Shown here in pieces: positions 17,700 to 26,245 of a stretch of DNA of 64,000 nt. Each line of letters starts with the position of its first letter. Position 1 is the stretch's first letter. The notes under the pieces are model-generated. The model worked only from the letters and a program-made list of their open reading frames with translations, was not told where the DNA came from and searched no databases. Source of the DNA: Saonia flava (GTDB lineage: Bacteria > Bacteroidota > Bacteroidia > Flavobacteriales > Flavobacteriaceae); NCBI RefSeq assembly GCF_011927795.1, contig NZ_JAATJJ010000001.1:434001-498000 (forward strand), written 5' to 3'. Made by a program: the position numbers and the translations under genes.

Positions 17700-18632
17700 C
17701 TACTCATTTCTTTTTCTACTAAAAAACCTGGAATACCCTCTCAGTTTCTTTTTAGTATTGATGAAATATACTCCTGTTAAAAGTATTACGGCAGCAATTA
17801 TGGATTGAAGTGTAATATGTTCATTTAAAAAATACCACCCCAGAAGCAATGCTATAATTGGGTTTACATAGGTATTGGTGGCAACTTTTTCTGGGGATAC
17901 CACCTTCAACAAATAATTAAAAGAAGTGAAGGCCACAATACTTCCAAAGACCACCAACAAAATCATTGACAATTGAACTTTTCCGCTCCATTGAGAAGGC
18001 CATGACCATGCATCTTCATAAAACAAGCTAAAACCAGCCATTAAAACACCCCCTATAATCATTTGATAACCAGTGTTTACAAAAAAATTACTGGGTAATT
18101 CCGCCTTGGCTACAAAAAGGCTTCCAAAAGCCCAACTGATCATACAGGCAAATATCATTGCAATCCCCACTATAGCGCCCTCCTGCAAAACTATCTGTCT
18201 TTGGCTCGCCAAAAGATACATGCCCAATACACCCAAGACCACACCCACATAGGACATAGGCTGAATCTTTTTTCCTTCCACAATTCTCATTAATATAAGA
18301 ATGACCAAAGGTTGGCCGGAAATCAACAAAGCTGCAAAACTACTGTCCACATATTTTAATGCCCAAACAGCAATACCATTGCCAAGGGTTAAAAATAGAA
18401 AGCCAGCAATTGAGGTGTTAATAAACTGTCTTTTGCTGATTGAGATTGAAATCCCCATTAATCTGGAGAGAATGAATATGAGAATCCCCGCAACTATAAA
18501 TCGAATGGAGGCCAGCATAAAGGGCGGCAACTCAGTCACGGCAATCTTGTTCAACAGATAAGTGGAACCCCAGATAACGTATATTGAAAAAAAAGCAAGA
18601 ATGATAAGTGTACTACTCTGAGGTTTACCCAT
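17700..18632 (-). CDS. EamA-family (DMT superfamily) transporter
   Basis: A 310-residue polytopic membrane protein with about ten hydrophobic segments arranged as two EamA repeats (about 10-140 and 155-295). The start YVIWGSTYLLNKIAV and the second-half segment SPEKVATNTYVNPIIALLLGW are characteristic. Family members export amino acids, nucleotides or other metabolites. The substrate is not predictable. It is monocistronic by spacing. Confidence 0.88.
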   Translation of the reverse strand: MGKPQSSTLIILAFFSIYVIWGSTYLLNKIAVTELPPFMLASIRFIVAGILIFILSRLMGISISISKRQFINTSIAGFLFLTLGNGIAVWALKYVDSSFAALLISGQPLVILILMRIVEGKKIQPMSYVGVVLGVLGMYLLASQRQIVLQEGAIVGIAMIFACMISWAFGSLFVAKAELPSNFFVNTGYQMIIGGVLMAGFSLFYEDAWSWPSQWSGKVQLSMILLVVFGSIVAFTSFNYLLKVVSPEKVATNTYVNPIIALLLGWYFLNEHITLQSIIAAVILLTGVYFINTKKKLRGYSRFFSRKRNE

Positions 18633-18695
18633 ATAGATTCAAAAAAAAACACTATTAATTCAACTATACGTTCCCTCTTTAGGGTACTTAAAAGA

Positions 18696-19154
18696 TTAAA
18701 TCTTTTTTACACGAACGGCATTCATGCCTTTCATGCCCTTTTCCAATTCAAAGGAAACTTTGTCATTTTCAGCAATCTCATCGATCAATCCACTAACGTG
18801 ACAAAAATATTTTTCTTGATTCTCTGAATCTATAATAAATCCAAAACCTTTAGAGGTATCAAAAAATGATACTTTTCCTTTTCTTACCGGGTCAAACTCT
18901 TCTTCATCGCCTTCCTCCTTTTTAGGAATTCCCAATACAATGCTTTCTGCCTCAATCTCAACTTTCATACTTGGATCTGGTGGAGTGTCCACTAGATTCC
19001 CGTTAAAGTCAACATAGGCCATAGGAATACCTGTTTTCCCATTCTCTTTGGCCTCTTCCTTGCGAGCCAACATTTTTTTTCTTTTTTCTTCGCGCTTTTT
19101 TAAACGCTTTTTTTCTTTTTCACTTTTGTTAAATGTCTGTTGCGATTTTGCCAT
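18696..19154 (-). CDS. Cold-shock domain protein with basic N-terminal extension
   Basis: A 152-residue protein. The first 45 residues are strongly Lys/Arg/Glu-rich. The C-terminal 60 residues form a cold-shock domain with RNP1-like KGFGFI and RNP2-like YFCHVSGL. It binds single-stranded RNA or DNA and probably acts as an RNA chaperone. The 225-bp upstream region to 19379 has no gene and may give a long 5' leader, common for cold-shock genes. I saw no decisive structure in it. Confidence 0.88.
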   Translation of the reverse strand: MAKSQQTFNKSEKEKKRLKKREEKRKKMLARKEEAKENGKTGIPMAYVDFNGNLVDTPPDPSMKVEIEAESIVLGIPKKEEGDEEEFDPVRKGKVSFFDTSKGFGFIIDSENQEKYFCHVSGLIDEIAENDKVSFELEKGMKGMNAVRVKKI

Positions 19155-19379
19155 TCATTAGTTTTAATTATACTTCTTTTTGCATGCGTGTTTTAGAAGA
19201 GCGAAATACTAAACGAATGTTTGGAGAGAACAATGAATGTATACTATTATAACCTATATACTAGCTAGTAACTAAAGTAAGGGCTTATGTTTATCTTCTT
19301 AAACAATACAAATATAAAATATCCTTTTAAATGTGATGCTACGATATTTATATTTATTGCCATTATATACTACGAAAAA

Positions 19380-20180
19380 TTAAATAGTTAACGATCCTTC
19401 CAATATAGACACCGCTTTTCCCTTAATAATTAGGTTTCCATTCTCCAATAATTGCAGTTCCATAAATCCTGTTCGTTTAGAGGCCTGAAAAGACTTCATT
19501 TTAGTTAAATTCTTTCTTTTGCCCCAATAGGGAGCTAAAAAAGTATGTGTGGCACCAGTAACCGGGTCTTCATTGGTCCCAACCCAAGGCCAGAAATATC
19601 TTGACTGAAAATCATATTCTGGATTGTTGGAATGTGAGGTAACCAAAACACCACTTATACTGTTTGTTGATTTCTTTAAGGCAACAAAATCGGGAGTCAA
19701 ATCAACTAAAAGTTGAGGGTCGGCAATTTCTACCAAAAGAATATTATTCTCTTTGTTGTATTCCGCATTCACAATTTCATCTATTCCCAAAGCTTCCAAT
19801 AGTTCTTGTGGTGCATTTGCAGGAGTGGTGCCATAAGTGGGGAATTCCATTGCAATGAAGTCGTCCTCTTTTTTTGTGACCAAATCCACACCACTCTTTG
19901 TTAAGAAATGGATTTCATCCAAGTCCTGTTCATCAAAAATTACTTTTGCCGAAGCCAAGGTGGCATGTCCACACAATGGAATTTCCTCTAAGGGTGAAAA
20001 AAAGCGAATAGAATAAACATTATCTTTTTTATGCTTTACGAAAGCTGTTTCTGACAATCCCAATTCATGGGCTATGTGTTGCATTTTCTCTTCTGTGATG
20101 TCATTTTCCACAAGAGCTACTCCCGCTGGGTTTCCTTTAAAGGGTTTATCTGTAAACGAATCTATTATATATGTTTTCAT
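19380..20180 (-). CDS. PhzF-family isomerase/epimerase
   Basis: A 266-residue protein of the PhzF fold. The N-terminal GNPAGVALVEND, catalytic Glu44 in GLSETAF, and PLCGHATLASA are family signatures. The second half carries DPVTGATHTFLAPYWG. PhzF proteins isomerise or epimerise small acids, but the physiological substrate of most is unknown and no phenazine genes are present. It is the last gene of an operon with an amino-acid racemase 10 bp upstream, so an amino-acid-derived substrate is plausible. Confidence 0.9.
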   Translation of the reverse strand: MKTYIIDSFTDKPFKGNPAGVALVENDITEEKMQHIAHELGLSETAFVKHKKDNVYSIRFFSPLEEIPLCGHATLASAKVIFDEQDLDEIHFLTKSGVDLVTKKEDDFIAMEFPTYGTTPANAPQELLEALGIDEIVNAEYNKENNILLVEIADPQLLVDLTPDFVALKKSTNSISGVLVTSHSNNPEYDFQSRYFWPWVGTNEDPVTGATHTFLAPYWGKRKNLTKMKSFQASKRTGFMELQLLENGNLIIKGKAVSILEGSLTI

Positions 20181-20190
20181 GGGTGTTGTT

Positions 20191-20892
20191 TTAATTGTTA
20201 TTGTTTAAGGCCCACTCCACTGCCATTTGCGCGTGAATGGTACCCGTATCAAGAGTTGGGATTTCCACTTCAGAACTTGGAATTAAAATAGGGAGTTCTG
20301 TACATCCCAAAATAATGCCCTCTGCCCCGTCCTTTTGAAGGGTTTTTATAATTTTTAAACATTTCTCTTTGGATACCTCCGTAAATTGACCTTTAACCAG
20401 TTCATTATAAATAATGTCGTGCACTATTTTTCTATCCGCTTCATTGGGAACAATGACCTCTATCCCATGGTTTTCTTTTATGTAGCCTTTATAAAAGTCC
20501 TTTTCCATAGTAAAACGGGTTCCTAAAAGACCCACTTTCCTTAGTCCCTTCTTTTTTATTTCCAATCCCGTAGCTTCCGCTATATGGAGAAAGGGAATGG
20601 ATATGTTATCAGATATATAGTTACTGACCAAGTGGATCGTATTGGTACACAGGAGTACAATATCTGCCCCAGCCCTTTCCAATTTTATGGCTGCATCCTT
20701 TATAATCTCACCTATACCGTCCCAGTCTCCTTCAAAAGTGAGTTTTTCTATTTCAGCAAAATCTACGGTTATCATAATATTTTTGCACGAATGGGAGCCA
20801 CCCAATTCTTCTTTAACTTTTGTATTGACCGATTCGTAATACAATTTTGAGGACTCCCAACTCATTCCCCCTATTAATCCGATTGTTTTCAT
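20191..20892 (-). CDS. Aspartate/glutamate racemase family protein
   Basis: A 233-residue cofactor-independent racemase. The start MKTIGLIGGMSWESSKLYY is the family signature, and the two catalytic Cys residues are in LLCTNTIH (Cys82) and LGCTELPIL (Cys197). It should interconvert L- and D-forms of an acidic amino acid. It lies between an SDR gene and a PhzF gene in an operon headed by an ArsR-type regulator gene. Confidence 0.92.
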   Translation of the reverse strand: MKTIGLIGGMSWESSKLYYESVNTKVKEELGGSHSCKNIMITVDFAEIEKLTFEGDWDGIGEIIKDAAIKLERAGADIVLLCTNTIHLVSNYISDNISIPFLHIAEATGLEIKKKGLRKVGLLGTRFTMEKDFYKGYIKENHGIEVIVPNEADRKIVHDIIYNELVKGQFTEVSKEKCLKIIKTLQKDGAEGIILGCTELPILIPSSEVEIPTLDTGTIHAQMAVEWALNNNN

Positions 20893-20914
20893 TTAGTTTC
20901 TTTCTCTATTGTTA

Positions 20915-21514
20915 CTAATAAATTCTAATGACTTCTCCATTGTCTGTTCCTTCTAAACTTCGCACATAACCATTTACTACTTTGTCCATGGGTATGGCAA
21001 TATGTCCAGGGAAATAGTCATGATATTTTTTAACAGCATCCTCTACCAAACCTGGGGACACCACATTTACCCTAATACCATTGTTCATTTCCAGCTTTAC
21101 CGCCTTTACAAAGCTATGAATTGCTCCGTTGACCATAGCGGCACTGGTTGTCATCTTTACTGGGTCATCTGCCAGAATACCCGTGGTCAACGTAATAGAT
21201 CCACTGGAATTAAGGAATTCTTTCCCAATTCTAACCAAATTTACTTGCCCCATTAGTTTACTTTGAAGTCCTATATAGAAATCTTCTTCGCTCAATTCAT
21301 TAAAAGGCGCCCATTTAGCTTCCCCCGCTATGGAAATAATAGCATCTACCTGACCTATGGATTGAAACATACTAGTAATGGAATCTGAATTCGTGATATC
21401 CACTTGGGCATCGCCTTTTTTTCTCCCAGCTATTATTACCTTATGTTTTTTTGATAAATATGATGAAACCTTTTTGCCAATGGTTCCGTTGCCCCCTACT
21501 ATTACTATTTTCAT
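20915..21514 (-). CDS. Short-chain dehydrogenase/reductase
   Basis: A 199-residue short SDR. The nucleotide loop reads VGGNGTIGKKV, followed by VDITNSDSI and ISIAGEAKW in the NAG position. The active-site region has Ser in SGSITLTTG, but the YxxxK element is not clear: AAMVNGAIHSFVKAV occupies that place. It resembles the small YwnB/SDR_a8 or DUF1776-like SDRs whose activity is uncertain. It follows a perfect 18-bp palindrome that probably controls it. Confidence 0.82.
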   Translation of the reverse strand: MKIVIVGGNGTIGKKVSSYLSKKHKVIIAGRKKGDAQVDITNSDSITSMFQSIGQVDAIISIAGEAKWAPFNELSEEDFYIGLQSKLMGQVNLVRIGKEFLNSSGSITLTTGILADDPVKMTTSAAMVNGAIHSFVKAVKLEMNNGIRVNVVSPGLVEDAVKKYHDYFPGHIAIPMDKVVNGYVRSLEGTDNGEVIRIY

Positions 21515-21534
21515 ATGCTTTTAATTAATCTATT

Positions 21535-21552
21535 TATCTAGAATTCTAGATA
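21535..21552. promoter_or_regulatory. Operator copy 2: TATCTA-N6-TAGATA
   Basis: TATCTAGAATTCTAGATA is a perfect 18-bp palindrome in the 52-bp gap between the regulator stop and the SDR start. Its half-sites and 6-bp spacer match the palindrome at 21897-21914, upstream of the regulator. It is most simply read as a second binding site of the regulator encoded next door. Confidence 0.65.
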
Positions 21553-21566
21553 TGTATCCTAAAAAA

Positions 21567-21869
21567 TTATATTTCCTTACTCAATAATTTAATATATTCC
21601 GAAATTACTTTTTCATTCCTCCTATAATAGGTCCATTTACCATGTCTGCTAGGTATCAATAGATTGGCATTTTGCATCATTGACAAATAGGTTGAAGTGG
21701 CAGATTGCGACAAACCAGCTTTGTCCTGTATATTACCAACACACACACCATCATCAAAACCTTCTATGTCCTTATGTGGTGGAAAGTTTTTCTCCGGTTC
21801 CTTAAGCCATTTTAGTATATTGACCCTTGTTACATTGGAGAGCACTTTACTAATTTCTATGATATCCAT
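21567..21869 (-). CDS. ArsR-type winged-helix transcriptional regulator
   Basis: I use ATG at 21869 (MDIIEIS), giving 100 residues; a start five codons further upstream is possible. It is a winged-helix protein with recognition helix GLSQSATSTYLSMMQNANLL and wing SRHGKWTYYRRNEK. A Cys in DDGVCVGN precedes the helix, but no metal-binding Cys pair is present, so metals are unlikely inducers. It heads an operon with SDR, racemase and PhzF genes. The twin palindromes around it suggest autoregulation. Confidence 0.88.
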   Translation of the reverse strand: MDIIEISKVLSNVTRVNILKWLKEPEKNFPPHKDIEGFDDGVCVGNIQDKAGLSQSATSTYLSMMQNANLLIPSRHGKWTYYRRNEKVISEYIKLLSKEI

Positions 21870-21896
21870 GATGCAAATATACAAATAATATTTATA

Positions 21897-21914
21897 TATC
21901 TAGATTTATAGATA
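21897..21914. promoter_or_regulatory. Operator copy 1: TATCTA-N6-TAGATA
   Basis: TATCTA-GATTTA-TAGATA, extended by one matching base on each side, lies 28 bp upstream of the regulator start codon, where a repressor would cover the promoter. It matches 21535-21552 in half-sites and spacing. Confidence 0.65.
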
Positions 21915-22015
21915 TGTTGTGTTGATTTTAACCAATAACCCTATATATTAACCAATTGTCCCTACTCCAAAGAACTCAACAAATAATTCTGTATATTGAA
22001 AACAAAAGCATCTAG

Positions 22016-22636
22016 ATGATCAAACGATTACTTTTTATTCTATTTCTGACATTAAATTCATTACAAGCCCAAGAAAAACCCATAAAAATTGAGGTTAAAG
22101 AATTACCCAATCGTTTGGCGTTCTACGGTTTAAATGAAACCGATACGGATTATGATGTTTTGTTCAAAGTAAAAGGATCCAATTTTAGGCAAAGTGCAGC
22201 CCCTCCCCGACTGATTCGTATACCGGCAACTTCTAAAGTCCATTTAAAGACCATTGTACTATTTAGGGGAAAAACGCCAACTTATTCCTATGAAATTACT
22301 GCCAACGATAGTTTATCCAGACGTTCCTTAAGAAAGGAATTTACAATAATTGAAGTACCACCAAAGAAAATACAACCCAAAAAAAATGTTACCGTTTATT
22401 CTACAGATGGTTGTGAACCCTGTTCAGCTTTGGTAGATTCTCTAAACACCAATCACTATATTTTTAGACAATATAACCTCAATGAAAATCCCAAAATAAA
22501 AGAGCAACTGGAAAAAGCATATGGTTCTGGTATTTTATTGGACTCACTAAAAGCCCCTATTCTAAATTTAGGTGGACGTCTATATAGAGGTATAGAAAAT
22601 TATGGGCAATTATTAACTGAACTGAACAAGGAATAG
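22016..22636 (+). CDS. Exported protein with glutaredoxin-like domain
   Basis: A 206-residue protein. Residues 1-19 are a Sec signal peptide ending LNSLQAQ. Residues about 25-115 form a beta-rich region that I cannot assign. The C-terminal 80 residues resemble glutaredoxin or thioredoxin: VTVYSTDGCEPCSAL gives a CxxC redox pair (about 135-138), followed by a helical part and LGGRLYRGIENYGQLL near the end. It likely acts in periplasmic thiol reduction or as a fixed-disulfide binding protein. A CATCTAGATG palindrome overlaps the start codon. Confidence 0.78.
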   Translation: MIKRLLFILFLTLNSLQAQEKPIKIEVKELPNRLAFYGLNETDTDYDVLFKVKGSNFRQSAAPPRLIRIPATSKVHLKTIVLFRGKTPTYSYEITANDSLSRRSLRKEFTIIEVPPKKIQPKKNVTVYSTDGCEPCSALVDSLNTNHYIFRQYNLNENPKIKEQLEKAYGSGILLDSLKAPILNLGGRLYRGIENYGQLLTELNKE

Positions 22637-22756
22637 CCCTTTTTATGTGGAAAATTTCCACTCTCCTACCCGGTATTGAGTCTTCTTCTTCCCTTTTTTA
22701 AAAATATTATATGTTAATTATTTTATAATGATGGTATTTTTATAATATTGATTACC

Positions 22757-22830
22757 AGTATTTTAAGTAAAAATACTATCGATATTTTTGTTAATTTTTG
22801 TTAAAGATGGTACTATTTATAACATAGTAC
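22757..22830. promoter_or_regulatory. Two AT-rich palindromes upstream of the small-protein cluster
   Basis: AGTATTTT-AAGTA-AAAATACT (22757-22777) and GTACTAT-TTATAAC-ATAGTAC (22810-22830) are perfect inverted repeats in the 268-bp non-coding stretch before the first 37-codon gene. They could be operators or leader hairpins. The second lies 75 bp upstream of the first ATG. Confidence 0.45.
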
Positions 22831-22904
22831 TGTAACAAAACAAATCAATCCTCGTCTTATAGATATAAAACAAATTATTTATAACAATTTAAAAACAAAA
22901 TATT

Positions 22905-23018
22905 ATGAGAACTTTCATTAATCGCACACCAACAGAATCTAGAAGACATTCTTTCTTTTCTAACTTAAAAGACAGTAAAAGAGTACGCTGGTCAGAAAGC
23001 AGGAACCATACCCATTAG
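22905..23018 (+). CDS. Small basic protein, tandem copy 1 (37 aa)
   Basis: A 37-residue gene starting MRTFINRTPTESRRHS and ending SESRNHTH. It is the first of three tandem genes spaced about 163 bp apart. The protein is rich in Arg, Lys, His and Ser and lacks a signal peptide or membrane segment. It differs from copy 2 at only two residues (Arg7 versus His, Leu21 versus Phe). I recognise no family. Conservation of the reading frame across three copies supports real translation. Basic residues and the conserved KRVRWS core suggest nucleic-acid or ribosome binding, which is an inference. Confidence 0.75.
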   Translation: MRTFINRTPTESRRHSFFSNLKDSKRVRWSESRNHTH

Positions 23019-23067
23019 GTATAGACAATCAATCAAAAAATCATCATCAATCTAAAAAACAAATATC

Positions 23068-23181
23068 ATGAGAACTTTCATCAATCACACACCAACTGAA
23101 TCTAGAAGGCATTCTTTCTTTTCCAACTTTAAAGACAGTAAAAGAGTACGCTGGTCAGAAAGCAGGAACCATACCCATTAG
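23068..23181 (+). CDS. Small basic protein, tandem copy 2 (37 aa)
   Basis: The middle copy, starting MRTFINHTPTESRRHS. DNA upstream (AAAACAAATATC) and downstream (TAGGTATAGACAATCAATCA) is also nearly the same as in copy 1, so the whole gene plus spacer was duplicated. The product differs from copy 3 by Asn20 versus Thr and Ser32 versus Asn. Confidence 0.75.
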   Translation: MRTFINHTPTESRRHSFFSNFKDSKRVRWSESRNHTH

Positions 23182-23231
23182 GTATAGACAATCAATCAAA
23201 AAAAAATCATCAACAATAAAAAACGAACATT

Positions 23232-23345
23232 ATGAGAACTTTCATCAATCACACACCAACTGAATCCAGAAGACATTCATTTTTCTCAACTTTTAAGGAC
23301 AGCAAACGAGTACGCTGGTCAGAGAATAGAAATCACACACATTAA
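23232..23345 (+). CDS. Small basic protein, tandem copy 3 (37 aa)
   Basis: The most diverged copy in DNA but not in protein. Against copy 2, most base changes are third-position and silent (for example TCT to TCC, AGT to AGC, AGA to CGA, CAT to CAC), and only two residues change. That pattern is the signature of a translated gene under purifying selection. It is followed by a strong hairpin terminator. Confidence 0.78.
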   Translation: MRTFINHTPTESRRHSFFSTFKDSKRVRWSENRNHTH

Positions 23346-23375
23346 GGGTTGAATTAAGTAGGTCTTTAGGTAAAC

Positions 23376-23405
23376 AATAAGGGATGTCAAATGACATCCC
23401 TTATT
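23376..23405. terminator. Bidirectional terminator between small-protein cluster and DUF4251 gene
   Basis: A 13-bp perfect stem AATAAGGGATGTC / GACATCCCTTATT with loop AAAT, followed by TTGTT on the plus strand. The right arm includes the stop codon of the convergent DUF4251 gene, so one hairpin probably serves both. Confidence 0.85.
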
Positions 23406-23898
23406 TTGTTTTCTCATTATCTGTTAATGGATATATTGTACCATAGTAGTTTATGGTAGTTCTATTGATGCTTTTAACAATAACACTGGATTTTCCACTG
23501 CTCCCTATGGTAAAGGTAAAATCGAACCGTTCTGATTTATTTCTAGAATTAAAAGTTACAACAATCCTGTGTTTTCTATCATTATACTTTACTTGGTAAT
23601 TAACAACTTTATTCTTTATCTCTATGGAGCCATTATCACCATAACCTCCCATTCCGCGTATCTCACCAAAATAAGGCAAAAACACTTCTGCCCTACCCCC
23701 ATTTACATTAATATGGCCTGTATTGGTTGTTAAACTAATACTGCTTCCCCTGGTTGGCAATGCAGTAATTGCTTCAAAACGAAATAAACCAGATTCAATA
23801 ATTGCTTTTGTATCTTCAAAACTCTTTTCTTTTTCTGTTTGCGCATTTAGGGAGGAAACTCCAAAGAAAATCAAAATTACTACAACTAAATTTTTCAT
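23401..23898 (-). CDS. DUF4251 family exported protein
   Basis: A 165-residue protein with a signal peptide (about 1-19, ending SSLNAQ). The mature part matches DUF4251, a Bacteroidota beta-sandwich family: a helix DTKAIIESGLFRFEA, then GHINVNGGRAEVFLPYFGEIRGMGGYG, then INRTTINYYGTIYPL. Function unknown, probably periplasmic. It converges on the triplicated small genes and shares their terminator. Confidence 0.85.
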   Translation of the reverse strand: MKNLVVVILIFFGVSSLNAQTEKEKSFEDTKAIIESGLFRFEAITALPTRGSSISLTTNTGHINVNGGRAEVFLPYFGEIRGMGGYGDNGSIEIKNKVVNYQVKYNDRKHRIVVTFNSRNKSERFDFTFTIGSSGKSSVIVKSINRTTINYYGTIYPLTDNEKTK

Positions 23899-23966
23899 GT
23901 TTCTATATGTTAAATCTCTTTGTTAAGTATATATCACAAACCATTCCAAGTATTTAGAAACCATCT

Positions 23967-25061
23967 TTATTGAATTTTAAAAACTAAAGTGTGTGTTGGT
24001 TTTGAACTTCCATGAACGGATTTTTCTTCCAAGTCCACATCAAATAAATTATTCATGTTGTTGCCCGCCAAATCTTCCAATTTAGAATCAACCCGTATTT
24101 CGTATTTTCCTTCCTTCCAATTTGTGTTCGGATAAAACTCCAACACCTCTTCCCCATTCAACAGGACATAATCACCATTTAAAATCTCATGTTCAGGGTT
24201 TCTAAAGCGAATGGTCTCTTTGGCAAGAAAGGCATCCAAGGGCTCATTAAACTGAATTCTAAGAGGGTTTTTTGTGTTCCTTTTAGGCGTGTGGATTTTC
24301 CAATTTTTTAAGACAGGTCTTAATACATCTCGGCCTGTAACAAAAAATTCTTTGGCATATTGCTGCTTTAGATCATTGCCATTGGAATCCTTCCAATCAC
24401 TTTCAATTATTATTTCATAGAAACTACCTTGAACAATCGGCAATCCTTTTTCCTTGTTTGGAATTAAATCAGTCTTTATTCTTCCAGGGTCTAGCCATAG
24501 AGTAAGTTCTGTATGTTCCATATTCCACAATTCGGGTTCTAAATTTAGAAAAATGGATTCTTCTTTACCTGTTTCTAAATTTTTGATCGTTATATACTCC
24601 AAAGAACTTTTTACCTCTTGCATAGGTTGGGAAAACACAAAATACATTTTTAAAAGATTCTCAGGTAAAGTATCCTTACTGGGATAAATAGAAAGCAGTT
24701 CAGTTTTTTTTCTATTGCCAAGTCCCTTAATTGCAAACCTTCCTAGGACCATCCCATTCTGTTTCAATACATAGTGTTGTCCAGCAGAAAAAGGAACAAT
24801 AGGCTTGTAGGTATACATATGTCCCTTTGATAAAAAGTTGGCCAATACCGGAGTGTCATTATTACCGTAGGTAAAAACCTTTAGATTCTCTAGTTCAATA
24901 GTTGATTCAAATGTAATACTAACAGCCTTTTCGTCTTCATAGTTTACATCAATATCGATTGTTTCCTGAACATTTTTACACTTGTAAACACCCAGTAAAA
25001 GAAAAGGGATCAAGAAAGTCTTAATCCCAATATTAAATATTTGCAATCTATATTTTAGCAT
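23967..25061 (-). CDS. Exported Ig-like fold protein of unknown function
   Basis: A 364-residue protein with an N-terminal hydrophobic segment (about 13-27). A Cys follows, but the preceding residues (VYK) do not form a good lipobox. Repeated beta-strand blocks resemble bacterial Ig-like Big_5 domains: LLKMYFVFSQPMQEV, LRIQFNEPLDAF and YEIRVDSKLEDLAGNNM. It is translationally coupled to the upstream beta-propeller gene: the start and stop overlap as TAATG. The two probably act together at the cell envelope. Confidence 0.7.
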   Translation of the reverse strand: MLKYRLQIFNIGIKTFLIPFLLLGVYKCKNVQETIDIDVNYEDEKAVSITFESTIELENLKVFTYGNNDTPVLANFLSKGHMYTYKPIVPFSAGQHYVLKQNGMVLGRFAIKGLGNRKKTELLSIYPSKDTLPENLLKMYFVFSQPMQEVKSSLEYITIKNLETGKEESIFLNLEPELWNMEHTELTLWLDPGRIKTDLIPNKEKGLPIVQGSFYEIIIESDWKDSNGNDLKQQYAKEFFVTGRDVLRPVLKNWKIHTPKRNTKNPLRIQFNEPLDAFLAKETIRFRNPEHEILNGDYVLLNGEEVLEFYPNTNWKEGKYEIRVDSKLEDLAGNNMNNLFDVDLEEKSVHGSSKPTHTLVFKIQ

Positions 25062-26158
25062 TAAACGCCGCGTGTTCTGAGAACCAACTCTCCATTAGAG
25101 GTTCTCTGCATATATAAAATTGTATTTCCGTTCAAGATATCCATTTGCAGAACATTTACCATAGGCAATGAAAAGTATTCTACCCCCTCGGTGGTTTCAA
25201 CCTTTTCAGTAATATCGTCCTTGGAAGAAACAATATCATCATAATTTATACGCATTACCGGTCGGTTAGAATTAGACATTAGAAAATATGTTTTCCCTTC
25301 TTTTTGGTAAGAAACTATATCCAAAGGAGAGTTTCCCCATCCAAATTCAGCAACTGTTCTTCCTTTAATATGTTTACCATCTTTAAGTTCGTCCATAGGA
25401 AAAAGCACTAAAGGCGTGCACGTATAACTAGCCATTAAATAGTCCTTCCCATCTTTGGCAACCACTCCAAATGTTTTTATAGGGGCGTAGGTTTCATAAC
25501 GCCCATGGGCTGCATGATACACCTCCAAAGATGCGTAATCCTGGGAACCCTTAAAGGGAAAGGGAATGCTTCTAAACGTTGAACTAAATTCTTTGTTGGA
25601 TAAACCTGAAACCATTATTTTACCATTATGATACTGCATATCTGAGATGGCCCAAACACGTTGTGAACGTCCTCTCCTATCTTTAGCATCTGCCTCAATA
25701 GCATCTTTAAGTGCTATCTTGGAATAGCTAACATTATCTAAGGAAACATGTTCCAAAATATCCCCATTCAATTTTAACAAAATAGATGTCCCGTCCATAA
25801 TACTAACAGAGAAGTATGCAATTTTTGAAATGGGATTTACCGCCATATCGGTAATTTTAATATTGTCTGCAGTGGTTCCTAAAGATGAAGCTATTTTTTT
25901 ATCAAAGCTGCCAATATCAATCTTTTCCGTCTTTTCGCTGTTTTCCACATCCTTAGTGTCCAATGCATAAATTGTGGCATTTTTGGAATCTCCAATAAAT
26001 AAAATACCTTCAGGGCCAAAGCTCAGTGCATTTACAGATTTAATTTCTGGAGTGCCAATAATAAAATTTTCAGTAAAGGAATTTTTTTTAGAATCTTTGG
26101 CGGCAATGGTCAAACCTGCCACAGCGCATATAATAATGCCTAGGAATATTTTTTTCAT
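25061..26158 (-). CDS. Exported beta-propeller-like protein of unknown function
   Basis: A 365-residue protein with a signal peptide (about 1-19, ending GLTIAA). Blade-like repeats include VNALSFGPEGILFIGDSKNATIYAL, ITDMAVNPISKIAYFSVS and VWAISDMQYHNGKIMVSGL, the pattern of NHL or SMP-30-type propellers. No catalytic residues can be named. It is the first gene of a two-gene unit with the Ig-like gene overlapping by one base. Confidence 0.72.
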   Translation of the reverse strand: MKKIFLGIIICAVAGLTIAAKDSKKNSFTENFIIGTPEIKSVNALSFGPEGILFIGDSKNATIYALDTKDVENSEKTEKIDIGSFDKKIASSLGTTADNIKITDMAVNPISKIAYFSVSIMDGTSILLKLNGDILEHVSLDNVSYSKIALKDAIEADAKDRRGRSQRVWAISDMQYHNGKIMVSGLSNKEFSSTFRSIPFPFKGSQDYASLEVYHAAHGRYETYAPIKTFGVVAKDGKDYLMASYTCTPLVLFPMDELKDGKHIKGRTVAEFGWGNSPLDIVSYQKEGKTYFLMSNSNRPVMRINYDDIVSSKDDITEKVETTEGVEYFSLPMVNVLQMDILNGNTILYMQRTSNGELVLRTRGV

Positions 26159-26245
26159 GGTTGATAGTTTTTCTTAAAATTATTGTATTTATTGTACAAT
26201 GGTCTTCCCTTTAAGAATCAATTAACTAAATTTTAACGTGTTGAT

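Noticed and set aside
22905-23345. CRISPR-like or non-coding tandem array
   Set aside because: Units are 163 bp, keep a 37-codon frame and vary at silent sites. They are genes.
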